Assembly: GCF_001642475.1 (NCBI RefSeq)
Contig: NW_019174062.1
Location: 1 to 64,000 of the forward strand
Length of the DNA: 64,000 nucleotides
Direction: 5' to 3'
From: Fonsecaea monophora
Lineage: Eukaryota; Ascomycota; Eurotiomycetes; Chaetothyriales; Herpotrichiellaceae
The notes below the pieces were generated by a model. That model did no database searches. It was not told the origin of the DNA and was given only the letters and a program-made list of their open reading frames with translations. This document shows, one piece after another, positions 1-11,114 of the stretch; position 1 is the first letter of the stretch, and every line of letters begins with the position of its first letter. The position numbers and the translations under genes were made by a program.

Positions 1-14
1 CTAACGAGGGTTAG

Positions 15-2242
15 AATCTTGCCATGTACCCCCGCCCGAGTTCTTTCCCCACGTCCGCATGAACTTTGCAGAGCATTTGTTGGACATCGAGACGCTGAAC
101 AAGGTCGCACTGTACGCGGTTTCGGAGGGATGCGAGGTCATCAGGCCGGTGACCAAAGCCGAACTTCGAGAAATGGTCAAAGCCATGGCCAGCGCCATGG
201 CCCAGGCCGGGGTGACGGTCGGTGATCGAGTCGCCGCCGTCATTTCCAATTGTCTCGAAGCCATTGTCGCCTGTCTCGCCGTCTTGAGCTTGGGTGCCGT
301 CTGGTCCACGTCTTCGCCTGACATGGGCGTCGAAGGCATCATGCAGCGACTGAACCAGATCGAGCCGAAGGTGGTCATTTTCGAGAGCTCGGTCCAGTAT
401 AACGGAAAGCGGCGCCCTCTGGTTCAAAAGTGCGACGAATGTCTCGCCAGATTACGCAAGACGAGAAACTTCGAGCTCGGTATCGTGATCGTTCGGGAGA
501 TCCCATACGCAACCAAAGGCAAGACCAATGTTGTCTCGTGGAGCGAATTTGTCAACGGAGCTCCAGAGAGAGAACTCACTTTTGCCCAGTTGCCATTCAG
601 GCAACCCGGATTTATAGTGTATTCGTCTGGCACGGCAAGTCTCACATTCGGGACTTGGGTAATATGATGTTGGCTGACGTGGACATAGACGGGTGCTCCA
701 AAGTGCATTGTCCATAGTGCATGCGTGAGTCTAATTCGACTTGGGATTCGACGCCTAGAATTGAATTAACGCTGACTCGATTGACTCTGGCAGGCCATAT
801 TGTTACAAATCAAAAAAGACTATATGCTCCATTTGGATGTCAGACCGGGCGACACCATCTACCAGTATACTACCGTGCGACATGCCCTGAACAAAACATT
901 GTCCAAAGACTCTCACTGACACATCTTAGACCGGCTGGATCATGTGGGCTATGGTTCTCTGTGGCCTCTCATATGGGGGCAGCGTTGTGCTCTATGACGG
1001 GTCTCCGCTCTATCCTGACCCTCTTGTCACGTTGCGCATGGTGGAGAAACTCAAGTACAGGGGTATTGCGCACAAGTCAATCAAACCCTTTGCTGATCCT
1101 TTATCGACAGAATATCATTATTCGGCACTTCCTCAAGGTTCTTGACCGACCTTCACGACAAGCACCTCAATCCCAGTAAGCAGAATTCTCACTTCGTAAG
1201 AGGGAGGCTTGACTGATCTCGCAGGGGAAACGATTGATTTAAAGAGCCTACGAACAGTCTCTTCGACAGGATCCGTCCTCCCAGCCAAGGTGTGCGAGTG
1301 GTTCTACGATGCTGGATTCCCGGAAAAAATCCATCTCGTGTCTGGTAGTGGAGGAACCGACATGGCATGCTCACGTAGGTCGGCCGAACCCAGACATTCT
1401 CTGTTCATTCGAGCTGACTTCTGTCACACACAGTTGTCCTAGGTGACCCTACTAGCCCTTTGTATTCGGGAGAAATTCAAGTGCCAGCCCTGGGCATGGC
1501 TGTTGATATCTTGGACAGCACAAAGGACTATCCCGTGTCGATCAAGAACACTGGAGAACCGGGAGAGTTAGTCTGCACCCAACCATTCCCCTCTCAGCCA
1601 GTTCTCTTCTGGGGCGAGAAGGGCATGGAGAAGTACAGATCAGCCTATTTCGACCGATTTGGCGACAAGGTCTGGACACAGGGGGATTTTGTCTCGTCGT
1701 CGCCCGCTACAGGTGGCTTTACTATGCTAGGCCGATCGTAAGCTCTTCCGCCTACTACCTCCCCCCTCCTTGCATTTTTTATTCAGACTGACGTTTTCCC
1801 AAGTGACGGCGTACTCAACCCCTCAGGTGTCCGATTTGGCTCGGCAGAAATCTACAACGCGGTGAGCCAGTTCCAGGAGTTCGAAGACACCCTGTGCGTG
1901 GGTCAGCGTCGGCCGCAAGATTCGGATGAGCGCGTCATACTCTTTATCAAGATGAAAGACGACCGGCCTCTTCCCAAATCCACCATTGTGGCCGTTCGGT
2001 CTGCCATTGCGACCGCCCTGAGCCCCCGCCACGTGCCCAGCTTCATCTTCCAGACCCCCGAGATCCCCTACACGATCAACGGGAAGAAGATCGAGTTGGC
2101 CGTCAAGCAGATCGTCTCGGGTCAAAAGGTCACACCGTCCGGGGCGGTGGAGAACCCTGGCAGCTTGGTATTCTACGAGAAGTTTGCCAAGGACGAGTAC
2201 TTGAAGGAGGACAATGGCAAAATATACTCGAGCAAGCTCTAA
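15..2242 (+). CDS. AACS: Acetoacetyl-CoA synthetase, 5' partial
   Basis: ANL-superfamily ligase that joins acetoacetate to CoA using ATP. The window opens inside an intron: branch-like CTAAC at 1-5, then a TTAG acceptor at 11-14, with an in-frame stop at 2-4 excluding any start here. The first exon encodes the family stretch FFPHVRMNFAEHLL. Eight visible exons join as 15-634, 689-724, 794-874, 930-1054, 1111-1175, 1225-1374, 1434-1737 and 1804-2242. They restore the AMP-binding core SSGTTGAPKCIVHS, TGWIMWAMVLCGL, LFGTSSRFLTDLH and the C-terminal ATP-grasp region. About 605 residues are visible of the usual 670-690, so roughly 75 N-terminal residues lie outside. Intron 635-688 uses a GC donor (GCAAGT). 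The protein ends in YSSKL, a canonical PTS1, implying peroxisomal import; cytosolic AACS is the better-known form. The gene is convergent with the NTF2-like gene. Confidence 0.93.
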
Positions 2243-2577
2243 ACCTGAAGAGAAAAAAATGGGTATAAGCCGTTTGGTATCTTCGATTTCCTGAAGAACC
2301 TGTGGGGCTTGAGATTGGGGGGACGTGGTCAAAGTTGGAAGCGGTCAGACAAGCAAAATCAAGAATAAGATGGTCATTCGGTAGATCAAGGGCCTGCAAT
2401 ACATCTTGTAGAGACAATTCGTCGCAGACGTAGGCTTCACTACATCAGCCACCTCCACCGCTTTCGGCTCCGGAGTCTTCGATCTGCGAGAGTCGACAAA
2501 CACTTCGCAAGAGAGACTATTCTAATAGATCCACCCCTAGATCATAATCGCTTGCTACCCCCTTTACCTTCGCCCGC

Positions 2578-3549
2578 TCAGTTTCCTTGCAGTGCCTTGA
2601 CCAGCGGTGCAGAGTCCTGCCGTAGAACCAAGTTCGTTAGTTCCCGTGTCCAGAATGGCCCAAAAAAGAAGAAGGGAATAAAGAAAAACGTACCGCCCAA
2701 ATTTGGTAAAGAAGGAGCTTTGGCTGCGACGACGTCGGATTCTCGACGCGAAGCCTCCCGGTAAACTCTCCGGCCACGCTTTTGCCGTTGCGGAGGCCCA
2801 TTGCCACATGGCCGATGAAGAGGAGGTCGCTGCCGTCGAGGTCGGCAGAGAAGACCTTCAAGACTTCGTGGCGGCGGCTGGATATCACTTTCCACGCGTT
2901 TTCTCTGGACTTGCGAATCTCTGTGACAGCAGCCAGCGGTCAGCCATCAGTTTCGTTCAGTCGTCAGCGAGAAGGGCACGGAACGTGAGGAAAGAAGCAG
3001 GGGGGGCAGAGCGAACTTGCCTTCGGGTCCAGAGTACAAGTGTCCTCCAAACTCTGCCTGTCCGGTCTTTGCAAAGATGTCGTCCGCCAGAATGTCTCCA
3101 ACCTTGGGGTCCTGCTGGTCTAGCTGCCAGAAGAACTGGTCGATGAGCTCCTTGACGGCCTTGTTGATCTCGAATGTCGGCCATTCCGTCTTTTCTGTAT
3201 TGTAGCCCATTTTTCCTAGGTGGGGGTGTTTTTTGGCCTCAGGTAGGTCGATTCCAAGTCGAGAGAGTATAGAAGCCAATTGTCTGTCTCAGCCCAATGT
3301 CCCTCTTTCTGTCAGAGGAAGTGGTTACTCACGAGAAGTCAGGTAAGGGACGAAGTACTTCTCCCAGGCGCGAGGGTCCTGTAGAAGAACGGATAGCTTC
3401 TGGGAGACTAGGAGGGCTATGGTGTTCTCCCCTCTCCGGAAGCCGGGGGCACACAACTCCCCGGCCAATTCGGGCAATTTTATCAAGGTAACTAGATTGG
3501 GGAATTTGGTGTGGTCCACACAGACAGGTGTCTCTTCCGAGCTCGTCCT
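2578..3549 (-). CDS. NTF2/SnoaL-like protein, N-terminus unresolved
   Basis: Exons on the minus strand: 3549-3333, 3287-3021, 2920-2694 and 2616-2578, ending IWADSAPLVKALQGN. The C-terminal two thirds read as a SnoaL/NTF2-like cone fold: a helix around EINKAVKELIDQFFWQLD, a GGHLYSGPEE turn, then beta strands with HVAMGLRNGK and FTGRLRVEN. That fold includes limonene-epoxide hydrolases, polyketide cyclases and delta-isomerases, but I cannot place the LEH catalytic Asp-Arg-Asp set, so no reaction is assigned. The intron 2921-3020 uses a GC donor. The exon starting at 3549 follows an in-frame stop and an AG acceptor, and no clear upstream ATG exon was found between 3550 and 3900, so the true start is unknown. 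The N-terminal part (LVTLIKLPELAGELCAPGF) matches nothing I recognise. Its place beside acetoacetyl-CoA synthetase suggests it belongs to the same catabolic cluster. Confidence 0.6.
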
Positions 3550-4421
3550 CTACGTGAGCCGAACGGAGGGTTCGCTATTACACCTTTTCTTTTTCGGTGA
3601 TTGACTAATAATCTTTCTCAAGATCTTTTTTGGTTTCAATCTGCTTCCAGCCACTTCCACCCTCTCTCTATCTCGCTGAATATTGGTTAGATTTTCTGTG
3701 GTAGGATAGAGATCCAGATCCAAAAACCGCAATGTATGATAACACCACAGCAGCCGCTTTTCGAGGCTTTCTCAACGGATCGGAAGCTGGTCGTCATGTC
3801 GTGTGGTGTAGCTCTGGTCCACAACCGAAGCATCATGCTAGGATTATGTCGCCCACATTTACCACAGCGCGTAATTAAGCCCGCAGACGAGGCCGTGGCG
3901 CTTCTATGGAGCTGACACGAGCACATTACCCTCGAACTGTAATGCCAACAGAGGTAAAGACGGAGATGGGGGCATCTGGCAACACTTGTCAGATTCGTCT
4001 AGCGGAGGCTGTCCATGGAGACGGCTCACGTGGTTGAGTGGATGTAATAGAGCCATTCTTTACCATCTTTCTCTTCTGTCTCACAGAGACGAGGGGGTTG
4101 TGGTCTCTGGTGCACTTGTAATCATCTCCGAGTAGTGCCATCACCCAGGGATCTTATTTCCAGTGGGAGAGTGGCTGTGATCCATATTCCGATGTCTTGT
4201 CTCGTTGACTACAGATAGATCGCCGACAGGGGTTGGACAAACAACATCCATCATACGTTTTCGTGAACTTCAAAGGATCGCCTCGGCATTTTCCAGTGGT
4301 TGTATCAGGCAACTCATCTGCATCGTAGCGATGTCAAGAACAGGTGGAAGGCATCAGAGGCCATTCGTACGATTCGAAATCTACCATGTCCATGGTTGTG
4401 AACTTTTGATCATGGCATATG
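3550..4421. other. Gene-poor stretch upstream of the NTF2-like gene
   Basis: No convincing gene. It probably contains the promoter and a missing 5' exon of the minus-strand NTF2-like gene, plus the 3' side of the adjacent regulator. Open frames here are short and lack family features. Confidence 0.5.
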
Positions 4422-7212
4422 TCAGTAACATGTCTTTGAGAATGGCCGCGCAGGGTCTATTCCACTAACCGCCATATCAGCGTCGAGGTTGAACAATTGG
4501 TCAAGATCCGAGGTCCACTGGCGCGAGTCTGGCTCTCGATGCTGTTCGCGGGACTTGGAAACCAGAGTGCGAGCATAGTCAGCAACCTCTCGAGGAAAAC
4601 TTATGCTCAAGTGCCCGCTACTGGCATAGTCGAGCCTGGCGAACGTCCCGGCAACGATGTCGATCAAGGTAATGTCGGACTGCGCGGAGGGATTGTTGGG
4701 CGAGCGCACCGTGTTAAGGAACAGATTCATGGTTGCGAGGATCGGGAAATAGAAAACCAACCTGGCACAACAGGTTATGGTCAGCATCCGGAGAGGGCGA
4801 CCATAGAAAGTCAAAGAAAGGGGGACTCGAACAGGCGCAGGCTTGGAAAAGACTCACCAAGAAGGGGTGGTGGCGTCGATAGGGAACTTTTGAGAATTGA
4901 GGACGATGACCCGAGATGACTCTGCGATGGTTTTACAGCTTTCCTGGATTTGCTTGACGTGCTCGGGCCGCTGGCTCTGCTGCAGTTGATTGCTTCTCCA
5001 AGGCTGTGTGATGGCGGAATGCAGCACACACATGGATCCGTGAAAACAGTGCTGGAGGAACAGGAAGTGGATGTGGCTAATCCGAGGGTGCAGGACCTTG
5101 GGTCGCTTGGGCGTGTAGAGGAGATATTCTTGTCCCAGGTCTGCATACCAGGATCGCAACTCAGCGTCTAGTCTCTCGATGGTCTTGCAGATCTCCTCAA
5201 TCGACCGGAGCCCGAACTTCGTCCCGTAACACTCTCTCTCGATGGCGTAGGAGATCTGGGCATGGCGGACGGAAGCAAGTAACAGGCCCAGGTCTGTGGA
5301 GGTGTCTTCTCGGGCTTTGGTAGGTAAAGCAACGTTGATATCGTCGTCGCGAATCATCTACGCGATGAATTCCGTCAGAATATCCACCAAGACATTCCAG
5401 GGATACGGATGACTCTTACCGAGGGTCGACCAGACCTACAGGCAACGTGCTTGTCGTACATGTACAATACCCATAGCAACCAATTTCGCGTCACCTTTTC
5501 GGATTCGGATAGGATACAGGAGGAGGGGGGTTGTAGATGAAGACGTTTGGAGTAGGCCAACCGGACTGCCGTGGACAGCAACATATATTCCAGAGAAGGC
5601 GCCGAGATAGCCTCGCAGTACAACGCCTGTGTCGACATCAGCCAAACGAAGCAGCAGTACGTTATGGGAATTCGGCCTACCATGAGCAAGGTACACTCAA
5701 CAGCAGTAATGTCTGACGGCATGTAGAGTAGATTGGTGAGGACAGCCAAAGCATTCTCAAAGTACAACCAAGATTGTCTCTGCGCAGTTGTATAGCTCAT
5801 AGGTCCACTGCCTCGACACAGTGCAATCCTGCTTCCTACCGCAAACACGGTGTTTCGGAGGCTGTACCATGGCGGGTCACTATCAGCAGGCAGAGGGTGC
5901 GAATAATGCTGCTGAAGTCTACGCTCGAACGCCTGGCGAGGCACGAGTCCCAGAGTGTGCTCGATGCTGTCTTCAAAGAAGGCTAAGAGACGATACCGGG
6001 TCAGCGACAGATTTTGAGTAGTGAGACAGTCACAGAACTGACCTGTAGCCCACAGCAAAGCTGTCTCGTAGTCTGGATCGGGTTGCCGTTCGACCGAGAG
6101 CGGCTTCGTCATCTTTAACGATCGCGTTATGGTGACGGTCAGCCGGCTTGCGCTATGGTGAAAGTCCGAGTTACCCAGCTGCTGGCAAATCCACTCGACT
6201 CCGTGTGGAGAGCAGATGGTCAGGAAAGAGGCTTTGCCTGTCACCACGTTGTCAATGTCTACTTTGCCAAAGGAATCCCTGTCAGTAATCGTACCAATAT
6301 GCTCCTGGATGTCGCCCTAATAGATCAGATTCAGCCACTGAACTCCAAAAGCGCGATATACTTGATGGGAGAAGACTAACCTCCTGCATAGGGGATGGGG
6401 GAGTCCCATCACGCAGTTCGCCAGCATTTTCCGCGACAAGACTCGACTCGCTTGTGGCTGTGTTCTCGCCAGCGTCCTGTCGCGTGGGCGACGGCACCTG
6501 CCGCAGATTTTCGCAGGAAGTGGGAGCTATCGCTGACGTTGAACCGTTGTTGGGTTCATTGTCCAAGTTCAAGACCGGGTCGGCCAGCGATAGATTGACT
6601 TCTGAGGCTGCAAGATCACGAATGTCAAAGATAGACGGAGCCACATCCGCTGAGTTGGATACCCAGGTCGGCACTCCAGGCGAAGTATTGTCAGAGCTAT
6701 CCGGTGGGGCGAATGAACGGCATGTGGAAGGGGATTTAGACGATGACTCTGACCTCGCCGACGGTTGGATAGATATGGGACTCGGTTGCCGTTCCAAAGC
6801 CTCATCGACATACGGTCCGGGAGCAGATGGAGCAGGCGTTGATCTTGTCGGAGCTTCGTGCTGCCAAAGTAGTTGCTCCAGAGATGCAATCCGTCGCTCC
6901 AGAAAGGTCTGGCTGTGACTGGTTTTCCTCCTGGAAGACTTGTCGGGAAAGACACATTGCTCTCTATGGGACTGCTCGTCGACGATCCGAATCAGCTGGC
7001 GCTCGAGGGGGCACCAACAAGGTGCGACCACTTACTACACAATTTGTGCACGGCCGACTTCCCGTGCCTGTGCGTAGTTAGTAGTTGTAGAGAAAGAAGA
7101 AAGGTAGTCCGGCAGGATTGGTGGTGCGAGTGCCCTCCCTACATTTGGCCTTCTTCAAGCGGCAATAGTTGCAAGCGACTGAGCACTTGGGGATCTCGGG
7201 ACGAGCGGGCAT
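4422..7212 (-). CDS. Zn2Cys6 fungal-specific transcription factor (TF1)
   Basis: Six exons (7212-7143, 7067-7036, 6971-6381, 6316-5420, 5357-4858, 4761-4422) give 809 residues. The first three short exons rebuild the zinc cluster ACNYCRLKKAKC ... RPCTNC ... HREQC, followed by the basic linker SSRRKTSHSQ and a short coiled segment FLERRIASLEQLL. A long Ser/Pro-rich region precedes a Fungal_trans middle homology domain with FFEDSIEHTL and the hallmark CRSGRPS-MIRDDDINVALP across an exon junction. A 60-nt stop-free segment inside exon 4 (GTCAGT to CTTAG, plus about 6047-5988) may be an extra in-frame intron, which would give 789 residues. The last exon could also be spliced differently after DADMA. 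It probably binds CGG-type sites. It lies between the NTF2-like gene and the VOC/P450 pair, so it is a candidate cluster regulator. Confidence 0.88.
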
Positions 7213-7791
7213 CTTTGCAGTCTGCCTGAGTGGATTCCCGCGTATTCACACGCCTGTGCTCTTGCGCGAAAACCAACTGCGGTCAACTCATGGGCGCTCT
7301 GGGGGTGCTCAAGGGACTCTCTTATCTTATGCAAGAGGGAACAAGCGAAAACTCAAGCTCTCAGGACAGCAATTGCGAGAAGAGACGGTAGAAGCTACAA
7401 GCCTTCTTGACTATTGCCACTGCCAAGGCATGGCATTCGTGCCCTTTCGAGAAACATTCCCCAGGATTTGTGGGGGTGGGAAAGGGGGGGAAGAGGGAGG
7501 AGGGTTGTTGGACTTGGCGATTGTTCTCAACCAGTTAGCCATGCGTAATTACAAGGCAGGTTACAGGTCTAAACTCAGAAGCGAGCTTGGAATACAAGCT
7601 GGGGAGTGCACGGGGACGCGTAATTTTGTGTTCCGGAGAATACGGGCTGCCTCCTCCGGTAATCAATTAATACCAGCTATGCTGCCTAGATACCTTGGTA
7701 TGCAGAGGAATTGAGGGTAACCTGAGTTTCCTGGTCACCATACTAGACAATGCTAGCTACTCTTTCATAATGTCTGTTCAGCCTGACAGTT
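7213..7791. other. Intergenic, upstream of TF1
   Basis: Promoter of the minus-strand regulator and 3' flank of the VOC gene. It contains a G-rich run near 7471-7504; no gene is seen. Confidence 0.5.
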
Positions 7792-8361
7792 TCATTGCAC
7801 CGGAATGCTGCGGGGGCCAATCTCGACTCGTTTCTTCAATTCCTCGGGACTGACCCCGTTTCGTAGCTTCTCGATCATCTCTTCTGGGTCGAAGTCGGTG
7901 CCAATTGGGTTTTCTTCGAAATACTTGGACATCATGAACTGTGTCGCTTCCGCAGAAGTCTCAAAGTTGTCAACCTGAGTCTCGATCTGATTGCCGTCCG
8001 GGTCGGCGTAGTATATGCTGGTCGTCGGTCCGTGATTGACGCTCCATATTGGTAAGATGCCTAGTTCTTTTCGTTCTCGATAGGCTTCGAGGAGGTCCTC
8101 CAGAGTGTCGAAAGAGAAGGCCGTATGCTCCAACCCACAGGCCTTGGGATTTTTCGGTGCGGTTCCCGGAATGCCAGCGATGGCAATGCGATGGTGTTCA
8201 TCGTCGTAGGATAGGAAAGACAGGAAATCGTTTTCAAAGGCGGCACTGGCCCCTAGGAAGTCCTTGTAGAATTGTACCATCTTTTGGAAGTTGTCGGCAT
8301 TAGTGCGAAGGACGACGTGGGCGAACTTGGTCGGCCTCCTGACGACAGGTTTTGATGCCAT
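7792..8361 (-). CDS. VOC-superfamily (glyoxalase / extradiol dioxygenase-like) enzyme
   Basis: Single exon, 189 residues, starting at MASKPVV because the fold begins directly after it. It is one VOC module: FAHVVLRT strand, KMVQFYKDFLG helix, GLEHTAFSF strand and YYADPDGNQIETQ strand. The metal-binding triad typical of type I extradiol dioxygenases is present as His15, His79 and Glu127. Small fungal proteins of this kind are often annotated as biphenyl-2,3-diol 1,2-dioxygenase-like, but the length equals one module, so it may instead be an isomerase or a glyoxalase. It is head-to-head with the P450 across 417 bp, suggesting co-expression. The function on a ring diol or enolisable intermediate is inferred. 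Confidence 0.85.
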   Translation of the reverse strand: MASKPVVRRPTKFAHVVLRTNADNFQKMVQFYKDFLGASAAFENDFLSFLSYDDEHHRIAIAGIPGTAPKNPKACGLEHTAFSFDTLEDLLEAYRERKELGILPIWSVNHGPTTSIYYADPDGNQIETQVDNFETSAEATQFMMSKYFEENPIGTDFDPEEMIEKLRNGVSPEELKKRVEIGPRSIPVQ

Positions 8362-8778
8362 GTTTCGAGGCTGCTTGTCCACGAAGTTTCTGCTCTGAAG
8401 ACAGTTGTTGACAATGTTTCGAGTCAAAATCAGCTTGAACGGGCTCCGTCAGCCTTGATAAAACATAGCTGGCCGCGCATTGGACTTTGATCTTCGGCCG
8501 GAGGCAATAGACCAGCACCCTCGCTCCCCGGGAATACTGACATAAACCGTCTAAAATGTATCCAACCCCGGACTCGGAAGGGCCTCCGAGCCAATGAAGC
8601 CATCCGGGGAGGGGCACTCCTCCTCACACGGGGGAGACACTTTGGGGGATCGACCCGAGTTAGCCAGAGGAGAATTGATGCCGGGATATAAGTGTTCATG
8701 AATGCATCACGGAGCTATGTAGTGTCCACGCACTTCATTCTTAGCAACCAAGACCCTTTTTGCGTCACTCTACGCATT
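8362..8778. promoter_or_regulatory. Divergent promoter between VOC enzyme and P450
   Basis: This 417-bp region separates two start codons facing away from each other. It holds a CGG/CCG dyad at 8573-8590, a CCAAT box at 8591-8595 and a TATA-like GATATAAG at 8685-8692, about 90 bp before the P450 start. Confidence 0.7.
8573..8590. promoter_or_regulatory. Inverted repeat CTCGGA-N6-TCCGAG
   Basis: Perfect 6-bp arms around a 6-bp spacer give CGG-N8-CCG, the half-site arrangement typical of Zn2Cys6 dimers. It is followed directly by CCAAT. Binding is inferred. Confidence 0.55.
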
Positions 8779-10844
8779 ATGGGCCAGCAACTTACCCCCA
8801 TTGTGCTCGCTACAATCGTAGCAGGCATCGTCTTCTATGGCATATACAGGATCCTTCAAGTTGGAAAGCGACCCGCAGACCTTCCTCCCGGCCCTCCCAC
8901 GATACCAATCCTAGGGAACATTCACCAGGTAAGACTTCTCAAGAGCGGCACACGCGGTGCAATTAGTGACTGAGTATGATCATAGATCCCGACCGAGCGA
9001 CCTCATCTCCAGTTTCAGAAATGGGCGCAAGAATACGGGTCAGTAGCCCAGCCCAACTCTGTCTTCGCCCTTTGGACTCTGACTGACGAGCGAAAAGCCC
9101 CATCTACTCCCTCATGCTTGGGACCCAGACCATGATTGTCCTTTCGTCACCAAAGACCGTCAAGGACCTCTTGCACAACAGGAGTGCCATCTACTCTTCG
9201 AGACCGGACATGTACCTCGCACACGACGTGGCCAGCAACTGTCAGCGATTCGTGACCATGGTCAGCTCCTTATATCCCAACTTGCAGCGAAAAACTGGGA
9301 TCAGAAATGCTAATTGCCATGCAGAAATATGGCCCCATGTGGCGCCTCGTCCACAAAATGATGCACAACACGCTCAACATCAAGACCGCTGTCGCCTACA
9401 TCCCCTACCAAGATCTTGAGAACAAACAGATGCTGCTAGGCCTTCTTGAGCGACCGGACGACTTTGTCCTGCACCTCCGACGATACACCAGCTCACTGAC
9501 GACCCAAATGGTTTATGGCTTCCGCACCATCAGTACAGAAGATCCACGGATGCTTCAATTTTTCACGGTGAGCTACCTCTCAGGCTGATCCCAGTATAAA
9601 GGTAAGTACTTTTATGCTAACCGTCATGGCTCCCAGGGTTTTGAGAAATGGGGCAAGATAGCTGGTAGCGCCAGCGCTCAGATCATGGACTGCTTCCCCA
9701 TTCTTCGCAAACTTCCCAGCCCGGTCAACCCGGAGTACCGGAGTGCCAGAAAACTATACGAAGACGAGCGAAAGCTTTACACTTCTCATTGGATGGATGT
9801 CAAGGACCGAATTCTGCGTGGAACCAGTCTGGTGTGTCAATTCCTGATGCGCAATCTCTGTCTGAACCTGTATACTAATTACGAATGACTTTGCCCCCAG
9901 CCATGTTTCAGTGTCGATGTCTTCCTGTCCCAACAGACAGAGAAATTTACCGACGAACAAGCTGCATACATCTCTGGCTCGCTTCTCGAAGGAGGCTCTG
10001 ACACTACTTCGGGGACGCTGGTGGGATTCATCCAGGCCATGTTGATGTTCCCCGAGGCGCAGAAGGCCGCACAGGAGGAGATTGATAGGGTCGTTGGCCC
10101 TGATCGGATGCCAGTCATGGATGACGCTCCCAACTGCCCATACATTCGCTCTTGTGTCAAAGAAACGATTCGGTGGATGCCAACCATCATCTTGGGATCT
10201 CCCCACGCTGTGATTCAAGAGGACCACTACATGGGTTACAGGATTCCCAATGGCGCTTCTGTCGTCAACAACAACTGGTGAGTTGTCCGAGGCCCCTATC
10301 AGCCTTGCCCCCTACTCCTACCATGAGACCCTTGTCGTGAGACCGACAGGACTGACCGACACGAAACAGGACGCTCAACATGGACCCCGAACGCAACCCG
10401 AATCCCCGCAAGTTCGACCCGTCGCGCTTCATCAACGACTCCCAGACCGAATTCCAGTCCGCGACCAACCCCGACGAGAACCAGCGTCAGAACTGGATCT
10501 TCGGAAACGGCCGCCGCATGTGTCAAGGGATGCACATTGCCGAGCGGTCGCTGTTTCTCGCCACAGCGCGCATCGTCTGGGCGTTCAACATCGACAAGCC
10601 GATCGGTCCGGACGGGAAGCCCGTCGAGGCCGACATTGACGACCTCGTCGGCGGGACCACGGTGCAGCCCAACGACTTCCGCATAGCCATGACTCCGCGC
10701 AGCGAGAAGAAGGCAGAGATGATCAGGCAGGCGTGGCGGAACTGCGAGAAAGAGCTCCTCGACCCCGTCACAAAGCAGTGGAAGAAGGTGCCAGAAGGCA
10801 TGAAGTTTGGGAAATACATTCCCGAGAAGAATGTCATGGCTTGA
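8779..10844 (+). CDS. Cytochrome P450 monooxygenase
   Basis: Seven exons (8779-8928, 8986-9038, 9098-9260, 9325-9567, 9637-9831, 9901-10277, 10370-10844) encode 551 residues. An N-terminal membrane anchor (IVLATIVAGIVFYGIYRIL) is followed by the PPGPP hinge. The I-helix EGGSDTT, the K-helix KETIRW (ExxR), the FDPSRF segment and the heme loop FGNGRRMCQG with Cys near residue 445 are all intact. It is a microsomal E-class P450 resembling O-methylsterigmatocystin-oxidoreductase-type sequences. It would use NADPH-P450 reductase to hydroxylate or epoxidise a small hydrophobic substrate. The ATG at 8779 is chosen because it directly precedes the anchor. It is divergent from the VOC enzyme, and the rest of the cluster makes it a candidate for the first oxidation. 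Confidence 0.95.
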
Positions 10845-11114
10845 TCGGGGCTTTTGGAGAGCAGACGCTTAAGTCCCCCTTGCGCTGGAACGGGGAAGAC
10901 GGTGCTGGCCGAATCGTGGCCGCATCATGAGACGTACAATCAAAGTATATATACTTTCTGTTATGATTGATCGGGAGAGACTCGACTGATGTTCGAATGA
11001 ATTGCTCAGCGCTACACGACTAACTGAGCAACACAAAGTGACGTGTGTTGGGTGACAACTTTCTCCAAAATAGAGACTGTATCCAAGATACGCCATCTAT
11101 CTAGTTAGTCCTTT

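Noticed and set aside
59..667. Apparent start codon of acetoacetyl-CoA synthetase at 59
   Set aside because: This Met is internal to the conserved FPHVRMNFAE segment; the exon begins at an acceptor near 15 and the true start is outside the window.
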